Assembly (NCBI GenBank): GCA_021324545.1
Contig: JAJPIX010000024.1
Coordinates: 1 to 40,959 of the forward strand
Direction: 5' to 3'
Length of the DNA: 40,959 nucleotides
Origin: Alphaproteobacteria bacterium
GTDB lineage: Bacteria > Pseudomonadota > Alphaproteobacteria > Micropepsales > Micropepsaceae
Part shown: piece by piece, positions 16,310 through 23,083 of the stretch
Numbering within the stretch: position 1 is the stretch's first letter
How the letters are laid out: each line of letters opens with the position of its first letter
The notes under the pieces: generated by a model
What the model saw: the letters and a program-made list of their open reading frames with translations, nothing else
Told to the model about the DNA's origin: nothing
Database searches by the model: none
Program-made: the position numbers and the translations under genes

Positions 16310-16324
16310 GAACATTTTGGCAAC
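16310..16324 (-). promoter_or_regulatory. Possible LexA (SOS) box upstream of mmcB
   Basis: On the minus strand the sequence reads GTTG-N7-GTTC, one mismatch from the alphaproteobacterial LexA consensus GTTC-N7-GTTC. It ends 11 bases ahead of the chosen mmcB ATG. MmcB is known as a DNA-damage gene, which makes the match more plausible than chance alone. It is read by eye with no scoring. Confidence 0.45.
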
Positions 16325-16353
16325 GCAAGATCAATATGCGTTGCGCAGCAGGG

Positions 16354-17466
16354 CTATTCCGCGGCGAGCTGGGTGAAGCTCTTTGACCTGGCGCCGAAGT
16401 TCACGGTCTGCAGGAAGCGGATGCCTTCCTCGGCGATATCGTCGCCCACCATGCGGCTGCCTTCGCGCTTGAGTTCGTCCATGTCCACATACATGGCGTA
16501 GAAACTTCTGGTGCGGCCGGTGATGATGCCTGCGTTCAGAAGCGTCTTGATCAGCACGCGAAAGATGTTGGTGGACCGCTTCATCATCTCGCGGCGCGTA
16601 TCGTCGGTCACCGCTTCGCGGATGGCCGCCATCGCTTCCTGCCAGTCGATGCCGACGCTCTGATACACAAGCTTCTGCTGCTCGGGGTTGACCAGATTGA
16701 ACAGCAGCGTCTGGAAGCATTGCGCCGCCCAGTCTTCCACGATGTTGTGCTCTTCGGCCGTCAGTTTTGGGATCGTGCGGTCGGCCCAGATCTTTCCGAA
16801 TTTGTGATGGAAGGCTTCGTCGGTCATCACGAGCTGGCAGAGCTTCACCAGCAAGGGATCGGTCGAGCGCTGATAGAGCGTGGCGAAGGCGCCCATGGCG
16901 AGGCCTTCCACCAGCATCTGCATGCCGACAATCTTTTTGTACACTTCGGGCGCGAGCACCATTTCGGTCAGCAGGGTCTTCAGCGTCTCGCCGCAGGGCA
17001 GCGGGCTTCCCCAGCGCGCCTTGATGTACATCGAGAACGCCGTCACGTGGCGCGCTTCCTCGCGCGTCTGGTTGGCGGCGTATTCCTGTGCGCCGGGGTC
17101 GCGCAGGATGTGGCAAAGCGAGGCCGAAAGCGCCAGCGCCCCCTGCTCTCCGTGAAGGATGGAGGAAAGCGACCACCGCGCCGACTGATTGGCGAATTTT
17201 ATGCGGTCGCGGCCCTGAAGCCGCTCTCCCACCCTGGTCTGAAAAATCGGGAAGAAATCATCGGGCAGAATCTGCTCGGCCGTGATGTCGAAGGGCGCGG
17301 CGAAATCGATGTATTTCCTGTCCAGCGGATCCCAGAAATGATCATGGGTCGCAGAGATGATCCGGTCGAAGGCGCCTTCGCGCCGGCCATACCGATCCAC
17401 ATCCAGCATGGCCGGAAAATCGTCGGGCGCCACGGCGTCGTAGGCATTGTCTTTTGTGATCTGCAT
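16354..17466 (-). CDS. Ferritin-like diiron protein (AurF/R2-like superfamily), paralogue 2
   Basis: Protein of 370 residues, the same length as the protein at 6721-7833 and clearly homologous throughout: both begin with ITKD and share the HDHFWDPLD, SLSSILHGEQGAL, REEARHVTAF and MTDEAFHHKFGKIWADRTIP blocks. The diiron ligands are intact: E107, E137xxH140, E187 and E217xxH220. The most divergent stretch is residues about 60-95, which may shape the substrate pocket. The ATG at 17466 has GGAG eight bases ahead; an upstream ATG at 17484 is less likely because the paralogue aligns from 17466. It is divergent from hslV and carries the same palindrome-bearing promoter as paralogue 1. The reaction is unknown. 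Confidence 0.85.
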   Translation of the reverse strand: MQITKDNAYDAVAPDDFPAMLDVDRYGRREGAFDRIISATHDHFWDPLDRKYIDFAAPFDITAEQILPDDFFPIFQTRVGERLQGRDRIKFANQSARWSLSSILHGEQGALALSASLCHILRDPGAQEYAANQTREEARHVTAFSMYIKARWGSPLPCGETLKTLLTEMVLAPEVYKKIVGMQMLVEGLAMGAFATLYQRSTDPLLVKLCQLVMTDEAFHHKFGKIWADRTIPKLTAEEHNIVEDWAAQCFQTLLFNLVNPEQQKLVYQSVGIDWQEAMAAIREAVTDDTRREMMKRSTNIFRVLIKTLLNAGIITGRTRSFYAMYVDMDELKREGSRMVGDDIAEEGIRFLQTVNFGARSKSFTQLAAE

Positions 17467-17494
17467 CGGGCGCTCTCCGAACATGCCACTTGTT

Positions 17495-17544
17495 TAATAT
17501 GAAGCGGATTGCGGAACAGTCAACGGAAAATGACGCCAGCGTCA
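17495..17544 (-). promoter_or_regulatory. Promoter with TGACG-N4-CGTCA palindrome, diiron gene 2
   Basis: The palindrome TGACGCCAGCGTCA occupies 17531-17544. Toward the gene there are seven bases, then -35 TTGACT (17523-17518), a 17-base spacer and -10 ATATTA (17500-17495; TATTAA if shifted one base). The ATG is 65 bases from the palindrome, versus 68 bases for paralogue 1. The four central bases differ between the two sites, while half-sites and the GGAAAA flank are identical. This is what is expected of a conserved protein-binding site. Confidence 0.65.
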
Positions 17545-17590
17545 CAATCATGAAAATTTTTCAAGCGTCCATTTTGAGGGGAATTGCCGC

Positions 17591-17641
17591 GGCCTTGCGG
17601 GGCCTGTCTCAGGGGCTTATCTCAAATTTCTCCGCAAGGCC
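17591..17641 (+). promoter_or_regulatory. Leader hairpin enclosing the hslV ribosome-binding site
   Basis: GGCCTTGCGG (17591-17600) is perfectly complementary to CCGCAAGGCC (17632-17641), with two further inner pairs (one G-U) and a loop of about 27 bases. The only Shine-Dalgarno-like bases for hslV, AAGG at 17636-17639, are in the 3' arm, eight bases before the ATG. The structure could hold translation back and open on heating, but this is inference. Confidence 0.5.
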
Positions 17642-17647
17642 CAAGCC

Positions 17648-18205
17648 ATGACCGAGCAGTCCCGCAAATCCGATTGGCGCTCGACGACGATCCTGTCCCT
17701 GCGCAAGGCCGGAACCGTTGTCATCGCCGGCGACGGCCAGGTCACGATGGGCGCAACCGTCATGAAATCCAACGCCCGCAAGGTTCGCCGGCTCGGCAAA
17801 GGCGACGTGATTGCCGGATTTGCCGGCGCCACCGCCGATGCGTTCGCCCTGTTTGAACGGCTGGAAGCAAAACTCGAGCAGCATCCGGGCAATCTCGCCC
17901 GCGCCTGCGTGGAACTTGCCAAGGATTGGCGCACCGACCGCTATCTGCGCCGCCTCGAAGCGATGATGGCCGTTGCCGACGCCACGACGTCGCTCATTCT
18001 TTCGGGCACCGGCGACGTCGTGGAGCCCGAAGATGGCCTCATCGGCATCGGATCGGGCGGGCCTTTCGCGCTGGCGGCCGCGCGCGCGCTGATTGACCAG
18101 AACCTCCCCGCCGAAGAAATTGCCCGCCGCGCCATGAAGATCGCCGCCGACATCTGCATTTACACGAACGACAATATCGTCATCGAAAGCCTCAAGGTCA
18201 CATGA
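17648..18205 (+). CDS. hslV: HslV (ClpQ), peptidase subunit of the HslUV protease
   Basis: Threonine peptidase of 185 residues forming the proteasome-like core of HslUV. The mature enzyme should begin at T13 (TTILSLRK) after removal of a 12-residue propeptide. The core [39 protein letters not shown] and the C-terminal [16 protein letters not shown] are typical. It degrades misfolded and regulatory proteins after unfolding by HslU. The stop overlaps the hslU start by four bases (ATGA), so the two subunits are made together. The only ribosome-binding site lies in a leader hairpin. Confidence 0.97.
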   Translation: MTEQSRKSDWRSTTILSLRKAGTVVIAGDGQVTMGATVMKSNARKVRRLGKGDVIAGFAGATADAFALFERLEAKLEQHPGNLARACVELAKDWRTDRYLRRLEAMMAVADATTSLILSGTGDVVEPEDGLIGIGSGGPFALAAARALIDQNLPAEEIARRAMKIAADICIYTNDNIVIESLKVT

Positions 18206-19512
18206 GTGCGTTTTTCACGCCGCGCGAAATCGTTTCCGAACTCGATCGTTTCATCGTGGGCCAGGCCGAAGCCAAGCGGGCCGTCGCCATCGCCCTGCGC
18301 AATCGCTGGCGAAGACAGCAGGTCGATCCCGCGTTGCGCGAAGAGATATTGCCCAAAAACATCCTGATGATCGGGCCGACCGGCGTGGGCAAGACCGAAA
18401 TCTCGCGCCGGCTTGCACGGCTTGCCCAGGCCCCTTTCCTGAAGGTGGAAGCGACCAAATTCACCGAAGTCGGGTATGTCGGCCGCGATGTGGAGCAGAT
18501 CGTGCGCGATCTTCTGGAAATCGCCATCGCCCAGACGCGGGAAAAAAAGCGGCGCGAAGTCGAAGCACAGGCCGAAGACCGCGCCGAAGAGCGGATTCTG
18601 GATGCCCTTGTCGGGCTGAAATCGGGCGAAAGCACGCGCGAAGTGTTCCGACGGCGTTTGCGGGCGGGCGAACTGAACGACACCGAAGTCGAAATCGAAA
18701 TGCGCGATTCCGGGTCGGCGCCATTGTTCGAAATTCCCGGCATGCCGAACGCGCAGATCAGCATGGTCAATCTGGGCGATATCTTCGGCAAGGCGATGGG
18801 CGGACGCGGCAAGGTGCGGCGCATGAAGGTGAGCGAGGCCCATGCGCCGCTCGTTGCCGAGGAAGCCGACAAGCTGATCGACCAGGACGCCATCGTGCGC
18901 GAGGCGATTGCCACGGTGGAGGACAACGGCATCGTCTTCCTGGACGAGATCGACAAGATCACCGCGCGCAGCGAGTTCCGCGGCGGCGGCGACGTTTCCC
19001 GCGAAGGCGTGCAGCGCGATCTTCTGCCCCTGATCGAGGGCACGACCGTCGCCACCAAGCATGGCAGCGTGAAGACCGATCACATCCTCTTCATCGCTTC
19101 GGGCGCGTTCCATCTGGCCAAGCCCAGCGACCTGCTGCCGGAGCTGCAGGGCCGGCTGCCGATCCGCGTGGAGCTGAAGGCGCTTTCCCGCGACGATTTC
19201 CAGCGCATCCTCACCGAACCGGAAGCAAGCCTCATCAAGCAGTACACCGCGCTCATGCAGACCGAAGGCGTGGAGCTGGAATTCACGGCCGATGGCATCG
19301 CGGCCATCGCCGATATCGCGGCTCAGGTAAATGCCAGCGTGGAGAATATCGGGGCTCGCCGGCTGCATACGGTGATGGAGCGCGTGCTGGACGAGGTGAG
19401 TTACACCGCAACCGACCGCTCGGGCGAAAAGCTCGTCATCGACGCCGCATATGTGAAAGAGCGCGTCGCCGATCTTGCCAAGGATCAGGATCTGTCGCGG
19501 TTCATTCTTTGA
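18202..19512 (+). CDS. hslU: HslU (ClpY), ATPase subunit of the HslUV protease
   Basis: AAA+ unfoldase of 436 residues, full length for the family. The N-terminus [18 protein letters not shown], Walker [10 protein letters not shown] (about residues 58-66), [23 protein letters not shown], an insertion (I) domain of about 110-230, Walker B FLDEIDKI, and the C-terminal [18 protein letters not shown] sensor-2 helix are all present. The C-terminal residues ending LSRFIL match the tail that docks into HslV. It is translationally coupled to hslV. No further gene follows in the same run before metK, which begins 204 bases later. Confidence 0.97.
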   Translation: MSAFFTPREIVSELDRFIVGQAEAKRAVAIALRNRWRRQQVDPALREEILPKNILMIGPTGVGKTEISRRLARLAQAPFLKVEATKFTEVGYVGRDVEQIVRDLLEIAIAQTREKKRREVEAQAEDRAEERILDALVGLKSGESTREVFRRRLRAGELNDTEVEIEMRDSGSAPLFEIPGMPNAQISMVNLGDIFGKAMGGRGKVRRMKVSEAHAPLVAEEADKLIDQDAIVREAIATVEDNGIVFLDEIDKITARSEFRGGGDVSREGVQRDLLPLIEGTTVATKHGSVKTDHILFIASGAFHLAKPSDLLPELQGRLPIRVELKALSRDDFQRILTEPEASLIKQYTALMQTEGVELEFTADGIAAIADIAAQVNASVENIGARRLHTVMERVLDEVSYTATDRSGEKLVIDAAYVKERVADLAKDQDLSRFIL

Positions 19513-19716
19513 GCCTCCCCGCCTCTGCGTCGCAGGTTTGCACCGTGGGCTCCGTTTTGCGCTGTAGAGCCTGCCGCCGGGTCCACGCCGCGAACCCTGC
19601 CGGAAAACGGCGCAACCATGGGCTTTTCTCCGCCGCCGCGCACCGAACTGTTGACCCCTTCCGGATTCCTTGCAAGAAGTCCCGCCCTCAGAGAAGAAAA
19701 GAAGGGTGTCTTGAAC
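19513..19716 (+). other. 204-base leader between hslU and metK, no identified gene
   Basis: This is one of the longest gaps in the window. It contains possible hairpins, for example GGGT...ACCC around 19578-19596 and GCCG-GAAAA-CGGC just after it. I looked for a SAM-sensing riboswitch, since metK leaders often carry one, and could not match any class I know (SAM-II or SAM/SAH) with confidence. An in-frame ATG at 19618 would add 33 residues to MetK but does not look coding. Confidence 0.3.
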
Positions 19717-20907
19717 ATGCGGCGCGGCAGCTATCTTTTCACCAGCGAGAGCGTTTCGGAGGGCCATCCCGACAAGGTCTGCGACCGCATTTCCGATGAA
19801 GTCGTCGATCTGTTTTTCCGGGAAGGCCCCAGACATGGCTTTCAGCCGAAAGACCTGCGCGTGGCGTGCGAAACGCTCTGCACCACCAACCGCGTGGTGA
19901 TCGCCGGCGAAACCCGCGGCCCGAAAGAGATAACGCCCGCCATGATCGAAGACGTGGCGCGCGCTGCAATCCGCGACATCGGCTACGAACAGCAGGGCTT
20001 TCACTGGAAGACCGCGCAGGTCGAAATCCTCCTGCACGCGCAATCCCCACATATTGCGCAAGGTGTGGATGCAAGCGGCAACAAGGATGAGGGCGCGGGA
20101 GATCAGGGCATCATGTTCGGCTACGCCTGCCGCGAGACGCCGGAATTGATGCCGGCGCCGATCTTCTATTCGCACAAGATTCTCGAGCTGATGGCGCGCG
20201 CGCGCAAGACGGGGCGGGCGCCCAAGCTCGGTCCGGATGCGAAAAGCCAGGTCACGGTGCGTTACGAAAACGGCAAGCCCGTGGAGGCCACGCAAATCGT
20301 GGTTTCCTCGCAGCATCTCGACGAAAAGATGACATCTGAAGACGTGCGCCACGTGATCGAACCATATGTGCGCGAGGCGCTGCCGGGGGGATGGGTCAAC
20401 GGCCATACGATCTGGCACGTCAATCCCACGGGCGCCTTCGTGGTCGGAGGGCCGGACGGCGATTGCGGACTTACCGGCCGCAAGATCATCGTGGACACCT
20501 ATGGCGGCGCGGCCCCGCACGGCGGCGGCGCATTTTCCGGCAAGGACCCGACGAAGGTGGACCGTTCGGCTGCCTACGCCGCGCGTTACTTGGCGAAAAA
20601 CGTCGTGGCCGCGGGATTGGCCGATCGCTGCACAATCCAGATTTCCTATGCCATCGGCGTATCCGATCCGTTGTCGGTCTATGTGGATACGCACGGCACC
20701 GGCAAGGTGGATGAAGCCAGGCTCGAAGCGGTCCTTCCGGAGATGATGAGCCTCAAGCCCCGCAAAATCCGCGAGCATCTGGGCCTCAGCCGTCCGATCT
20801 ACGCAAAGACATCGGCTTACGGCCATTTCGGCCGCGCGCCGGAAGCCAACGGCTGCTTCTCATGGGAGAAGACCGATCTCGCCGATCAGCTGAAGCGCGC
20901 GTTCTGA
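19717..20907 (+). CDS. metK: MetK, S-adenosylmethionine synthetase
   Basis: Enzyme of 396 residues that makes S-adenosylmethionine from ATP and methionine. Family motifs are [19 protein letters not shown] (catalytic His in GHPDK), [12 protein letters not shown], the P-loop-like [19 protein letters not shown], and [19 protein letters not shown]. The ATG at 19717 gives the standard N-terminus; a GAAGGG is about 10 bases ahead. SAM made here is the methyl donor for the tRNA methyltransferase encoded immediately downstream (trmB), although a hairpin and a palindromic repeat separate the two. Confidence 0.97.
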   Translation: MRRGSYLFTSESVSEGHPDKVCDRISDEVVDLFFREGPRHGFQPKDLRVACETLCTTNRVVIAGETRGPKEITPAMIEDVARAAIRDIGYEQQGFHWKTAQVEILLHAQSPHIAQGVDASGNKDEGAGDQGIMFGYACRETPELMPAPIFYSHKILELMARARKTGRAPKLGPDAKSQVTVRYENGKPVEATQIVVSSQHLDEKMTSEDVRHVIEPYVREALPGGWVNGHTIWHVNPTGAFVVGGPDGDCGLTGRKIIVDTYGGAAPHGGGAFSGKDPTKVDRSAAYAARYLAKNVVAAGLADRCTIQISYAIGVSDPLSVYVDTHGTGKVDEARLEAVLPEMMSLKPRKIREHLGLSRPIYAKTSAYGHFGRAPEANGCFSWEKTDLADQLKRAF

Positions 20908-20918
20908 TGCGCTTCGGG

Positions 20919-20935
20919 GCATTGCTTCGCAATGC
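20919..20935 (+). terminator. Hairpin after metK
   Basis: GCATTGC (20919-20925), loop TTC, GCAATGC (20929-20935) form a perfect 7-base-pair stem beginning 11 bases after the metK stop. There is no U-tract, so termination is uncertain. It may mark the 3' end of the metK mRNA. Confidence 0.45.
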
Positions 20936-20963
20936 GCCTCAGCATGCCGACATCGGGTTCGCG

Positions 20964-21002
20964 TCATCCTGAGGTGCGAAAGAAGTGAGCCTCGAAGGAT
21001 GA
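20964..21002. repeat. Palindromic intergenic repeat overlapping the trmB start
   Basis: An imperfect palindrome with outer arms TCATCCT (20964-20970) and AGGATGA (20996-21002) and inner GAGG/CCTC pairing. It resembles the TCATCCT-GAGGTGC ... CTCGAAGGATGA type of interspersed repeat that is abundant in alphaproteobacterial genomes. Here its 3' arm contains both the Shine-Dalgarno-like GAAGG and the ATG of trmB. Confidence 0.7.
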
Positions 21003-21679
21003 GCCCTCGTCCCGAACGTCGGCGTCACCAGCTTTACGGCCGCCGAAAAGGCCCCGGACTTTCCGCCCATCAGCAGGCCCTGATGGACAAGCGTCTGCCT
21101 GAGCTTGCGCCCCGCATACGCGCCGGCGCTGATCCGCGCAGCTATTTCCGGAATGTGGGAGATGTATGGCTCGAAGTCGGCTTTGGCGCGGGCGAACATC
21201 TGCTCGCGCAGGCGCTGGCAAATCCCGGCGTCGGCCTGATCGGGGCTGAGCCTTACGAAGCGGGCGTGGCGAAACTTCTGTCGAAGCTGGAAAAGGCGCC
21301 GGCGCCAAATTTGCGCATCCATATGGGCGATGCGCGCGACGTCATCGAAGCCTTGCCCGATTCATCGCTCGGAAAAATGTTCATCCTCTTTCCGGATCCC
21401 TGGCCCAAGACGCGCCACCACAAGCGGCGATTCATCCAGATGGACATGCTGGGCCATCTTGCGCGCGTCCTGAAGCCGGGCGCAGAGCTGCGTTTTGCCT
21501 CCGATGACACAGGCTATGTCGCATGGGCGCTGGAGCGGTTCATGGCCCATCCGGCCTTCGTCTGGACCGCCGCCTGCGCCGCCGATTGGCGGAAACGGCC
21601 GGCCTCCTGGCCGCCAACCCGCTATGAGGCCAAGGCCCTGCACGGTCCGCCCGCCTATCTGTCATTCCGCCGCCTCTAA
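20999..21679 (+). CDS. trmB: TrmB, tRNA (guanine-N7-)-methyltransferase
   Basis: SAM-dependent methyltransferase of 226 residues that makes m7G46 in the variable loop of tRNAs. Motifs are the N-terminal LYGRRKG, the SAM-binding EVGFGAGEH, GAEPYEAGVAKLL, and the family-defining FPDPWPKTRHHKRRF. The C-terminal TRYEAKAL...YLSFRR is typical. The ATG at 20999 and its GAAGG lie inside a palindromic repeat. No in-frame alternative upstream looks better, and the LYGRRKG motif only 11 residues in makes a much later start unlikely. Confidence 0.93.
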   Translation: MSPRPERRRHQLYGRRKGPGLSAHQQALMDKRLPELAPRIRAGADPRSYFRNVGDVWLEVGFGAGEHLLAQALANPGVGLIGAEPYEAGVAKLLSKLEKAPAPNLRIHMGDARDVIEALPDSSLGKMFILFPDPWPKTRHHKRRFIQMDMLGHLARVLKPGAELRFASDDTGYVAWALERFMAHPAFVWTAACAADWRKRPASWPPTRYEAKALHGPPAYLSFRRL

Positions 21680-21763
21680 TCCGGCCACAATCGGCTTTGT
21701 TAGGCCGCAATCGCGCCCCGATCCCGCAGCATCATTTCGCGGTGGTTCGAAGGGGAGGACTTC

Positions 21764-22357
21764 GTGCACCGCAGGTCGTTCTGGTTCGCCGTGATTTCCA
21801 TCGGCGCATTCACCGCGGGCTTTCTGCTGGCGCCGGCCCTGGCGGATGACACGCCCGCCGGCATCGCCGGTTATTATGTGAGCGGCCCCAATGCGAAATT
21901 GCCAAATGGCGGAAGACCGGCCGCACGGGTGCCGTTCCCGGCCATTGCGGACTGGTCAAGCCTGCGCATCACGCTTGTGCGCAGCGTATGCTTCGGGGCC
22001 TGCCCGGCCTACACGGTTGAAATCGACGGCGATGGAACGGTGCGCTACCACGGCGAGCGCTATGTCGCGGTTACCGGAAACCGGACAGACCGTATTGATG
22101 CCGCAAAGGTCCGCGCGCTGTTCGATCGGTTCCGCCGCGCCGACTACTTCTGGACCTTCGATCACTATCGCGCGCAGGTGACCGATCTGCCCCAATTCAC
22201 GACATCAATCTCGTTCGACGGCCACAGCAAGAGCGTCAGCGATTATGCCGGCCGCTGGATCGGAATGCCTGAGGATGTCTACGATCTGGAGGGCGCGATC
22301 GACGAGGCCGCCGGCACCGGAAAGTGGGTGAAAGGCCCCGATCGGGGGCCTCAATAG
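21764..22357 (+). CDS. DUF6438 domain protein, exported
   Basis: Protein of 197 residues with a signal peptide (residues 1-27, cleavage near ALA-D). A conserved domain follows with SVCFGACPAYTVEIDGDGTVRYHG, DYFWTFDHYRAQVTDLPQFTTSI and KSVSDYAGR, the features I associate with DUF6438. The C-F-G-x-C-P pair may form a disulfide or metal site in the periplasm. The function is unknown. The start is GTG at 21764, chosen because GGGGAGG lies five bases ahead. The last codons form a GGCCCC/GGGGCC palindrome (22335-22350). Confidence 0.75.
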   Translation: MHRRSFWFAVISIGAFTAGFLLAPALADDTPAGIAGYYVSGPNAKLPNGGRPAARVPFPAIADWSSLRITLVRSVCFGACPAYTVEIDGDGTVRYHGERYVAVTGNRTDRIDAAKVRALFDRFRRADYFWTFDHYRAQVTDLPQFTTSISFDGHSKSVSDYAGRWIGMPEDVYDLEGAIDEAAGTGKWVKGPDRGPQ

Positions 22358-22366
22358 CCGTCCCGC

Positions 22367-22395
22367 TTGCATTTGGGCCGGGCAAAGCCTATATC
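22367..22395 (+). promoter_or_regulatory. Sigma-70-type promoter of the rimP-nusA-infB operon
   Basis: TTGCAT (22367-22372), a 17-base spacer and TATATC (22390-22395) make a good vegetative promoter. The predicted start is near 22402, just ahead of the two leader hairpins. It is the only strong candidate between the DUF6438 gene and rimP. Confidence 0.6.
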
Positions 22396-22409
22396 CCGGC
22401 CATCCCCTG

Positions 22410-22449
22410 ACAACAGAACATGCTGTTGTGTGGCGGTCGCAAGACCGCC
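22410..22449 (+). promoter_or_regulatory. Two tandem leader hairpins before rimP
   Basis: Hairpin 1: ACAACAG (22410-22416), six-base loop, CTGTTGT (22423-22429). Hairpin 2: GGCGGTC (22432-22438), GNRA tetraloop GCAA, GACCGCC (22443-22449). They sit between the predicted transcription start and the rimP ribosome-binding site (GGGGAAGAGG). This is the place where a leader RNA or a NusA-responsive attenuator could act. Confidence 0.55.
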
Positions 22450-22468
22450 GCGGGGAAGAGGTTTTGCC

Positions 22469-22984
22469 ATGGAGGCGCCCATCCTCACAGCGCTGTCGCA
22501 GCTTGAGCCCATCATCGCTCCGGCCGTGGAGGCCGCGGGCTTCAGGCTCGTGCGCCTCAGGCTGATGGGCGGCAAGGTGAAGACATTGCAAATCATGGCC
22601 GAGCGTCCCGACGGCACCATGAATGTGGACGATTGCGCCACGCTGTCGCGCGCGCTGTCCGAATTCCTTGACCGCGAAGACCCGGTTGAAGGCGACTATG
22701 TGCTTGAAGTGTCTTCGCCTGGCATCGACCGGCCGCTCACGCGCGTTTCCGATTTCGTCCGCTGGTCCGGCCATGAAGCCCGGCTTGAGCTCAAGGCGCC
22801 CGATGCTTCGGGCCGGCGCCGGTTCAAGGGCCTTCTTCTGGGACTGGACGGCAACGATGTCGTGCTGGAGGCCGATGGCCGGCGGATGAAATTTCCCTTC
22901 GGCGCAATCGCCGAGGCCAAGCTTGTGCTCACCGACAGGCTGATTGCCGAGGATTTGAAGGCGCGGGAGCGCGCGAAAAGTTGA
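22469..22984 (+). CDS. rimP: RimP, 30S ribosomal subunit maturation factor
   Basis: Protein of 171 residues with the two RimP domains: an N-terminal alpha/beta part with GFRLVRLRLMGG and a VDDCATLSRALSEFLD...YVLEVSSPGIDRPL signature, and a C-terminal Sm-like barrel (FKGLLLGLDGNDVVLE). It assists assembly of the 30S subunit. The ATG at 22469 follows GGGGAAGAGG. It is the first gene of the conserved rimP-nusA-ylxR-infB operon, with its own promoter at 22367-22395. A palindromic repeat separates it from nusA. Confidence 0.96.
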   Translation: MEAPILTALSQLEPIIAPAVEAAGFRLVRLRLMGGKVKTLQIMAERPDGTMNVDDCATLSRALSEFLDREDPVEGDYVLEVSSPGIDRPLTRVSDFVRWSGHEARLELKAPDASGRRRFKGLLLGLDGNDVVLEADGRRMKFPFGAIAEAKLVLTDRLIAEDLKARERAKS

Positions 22985-22993
22985 ACGAAACAT

Positions 22994-23067
22994 CCTCACG
23001 CTTCGACAGGCTCGGGGTGGGGGAGATTTTGAGAAACGCCTCATGCCGGGCTTGTCGAAGCATGAGG
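22994..23067. repeat. Inverted pair of palindromic repeats between rimP and nusA
   Basis: Two 29-base copies of one element in opposite orientation, at 22994-23022 and 23039-23067. The second copy is itself palindromic (CCTCATGC ... GCATGAGG) with a TTGTCGAAG core; the first has GCTTCGACAGGCTCGGG. Together they can form a long stem inside the operon mRNA. A related element occurs at 38732-38761. Confidence 0.75.
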
Positions 23068-23083
23068 GAAACGGAGACGAGAC

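Noticed and set aside
19513..19716. A SAM-II or SAM/SAH riboswitch before metK
   Set aside because: The conserved loops of these classes could not be matched by eye, so the stretch is reported only as an unexplained leader.
18160..20826. An 888-codon open frame on the minus strand across hslV, hslU and metK
   Set aside because: It is antisense to three certain genes. It has no recognisable motif, is rich in His and Arg as expected of antisense frames in G+C-rich DNA, and has no ribosome-binding site.
22335..22350. GGCCCC/GGGGCC palindrome at the end of the DUF6438 gene as a terminator
   Set aside because: It lies inside the last codons and has no U-tract behind it, and the rimP promoter follows separately.
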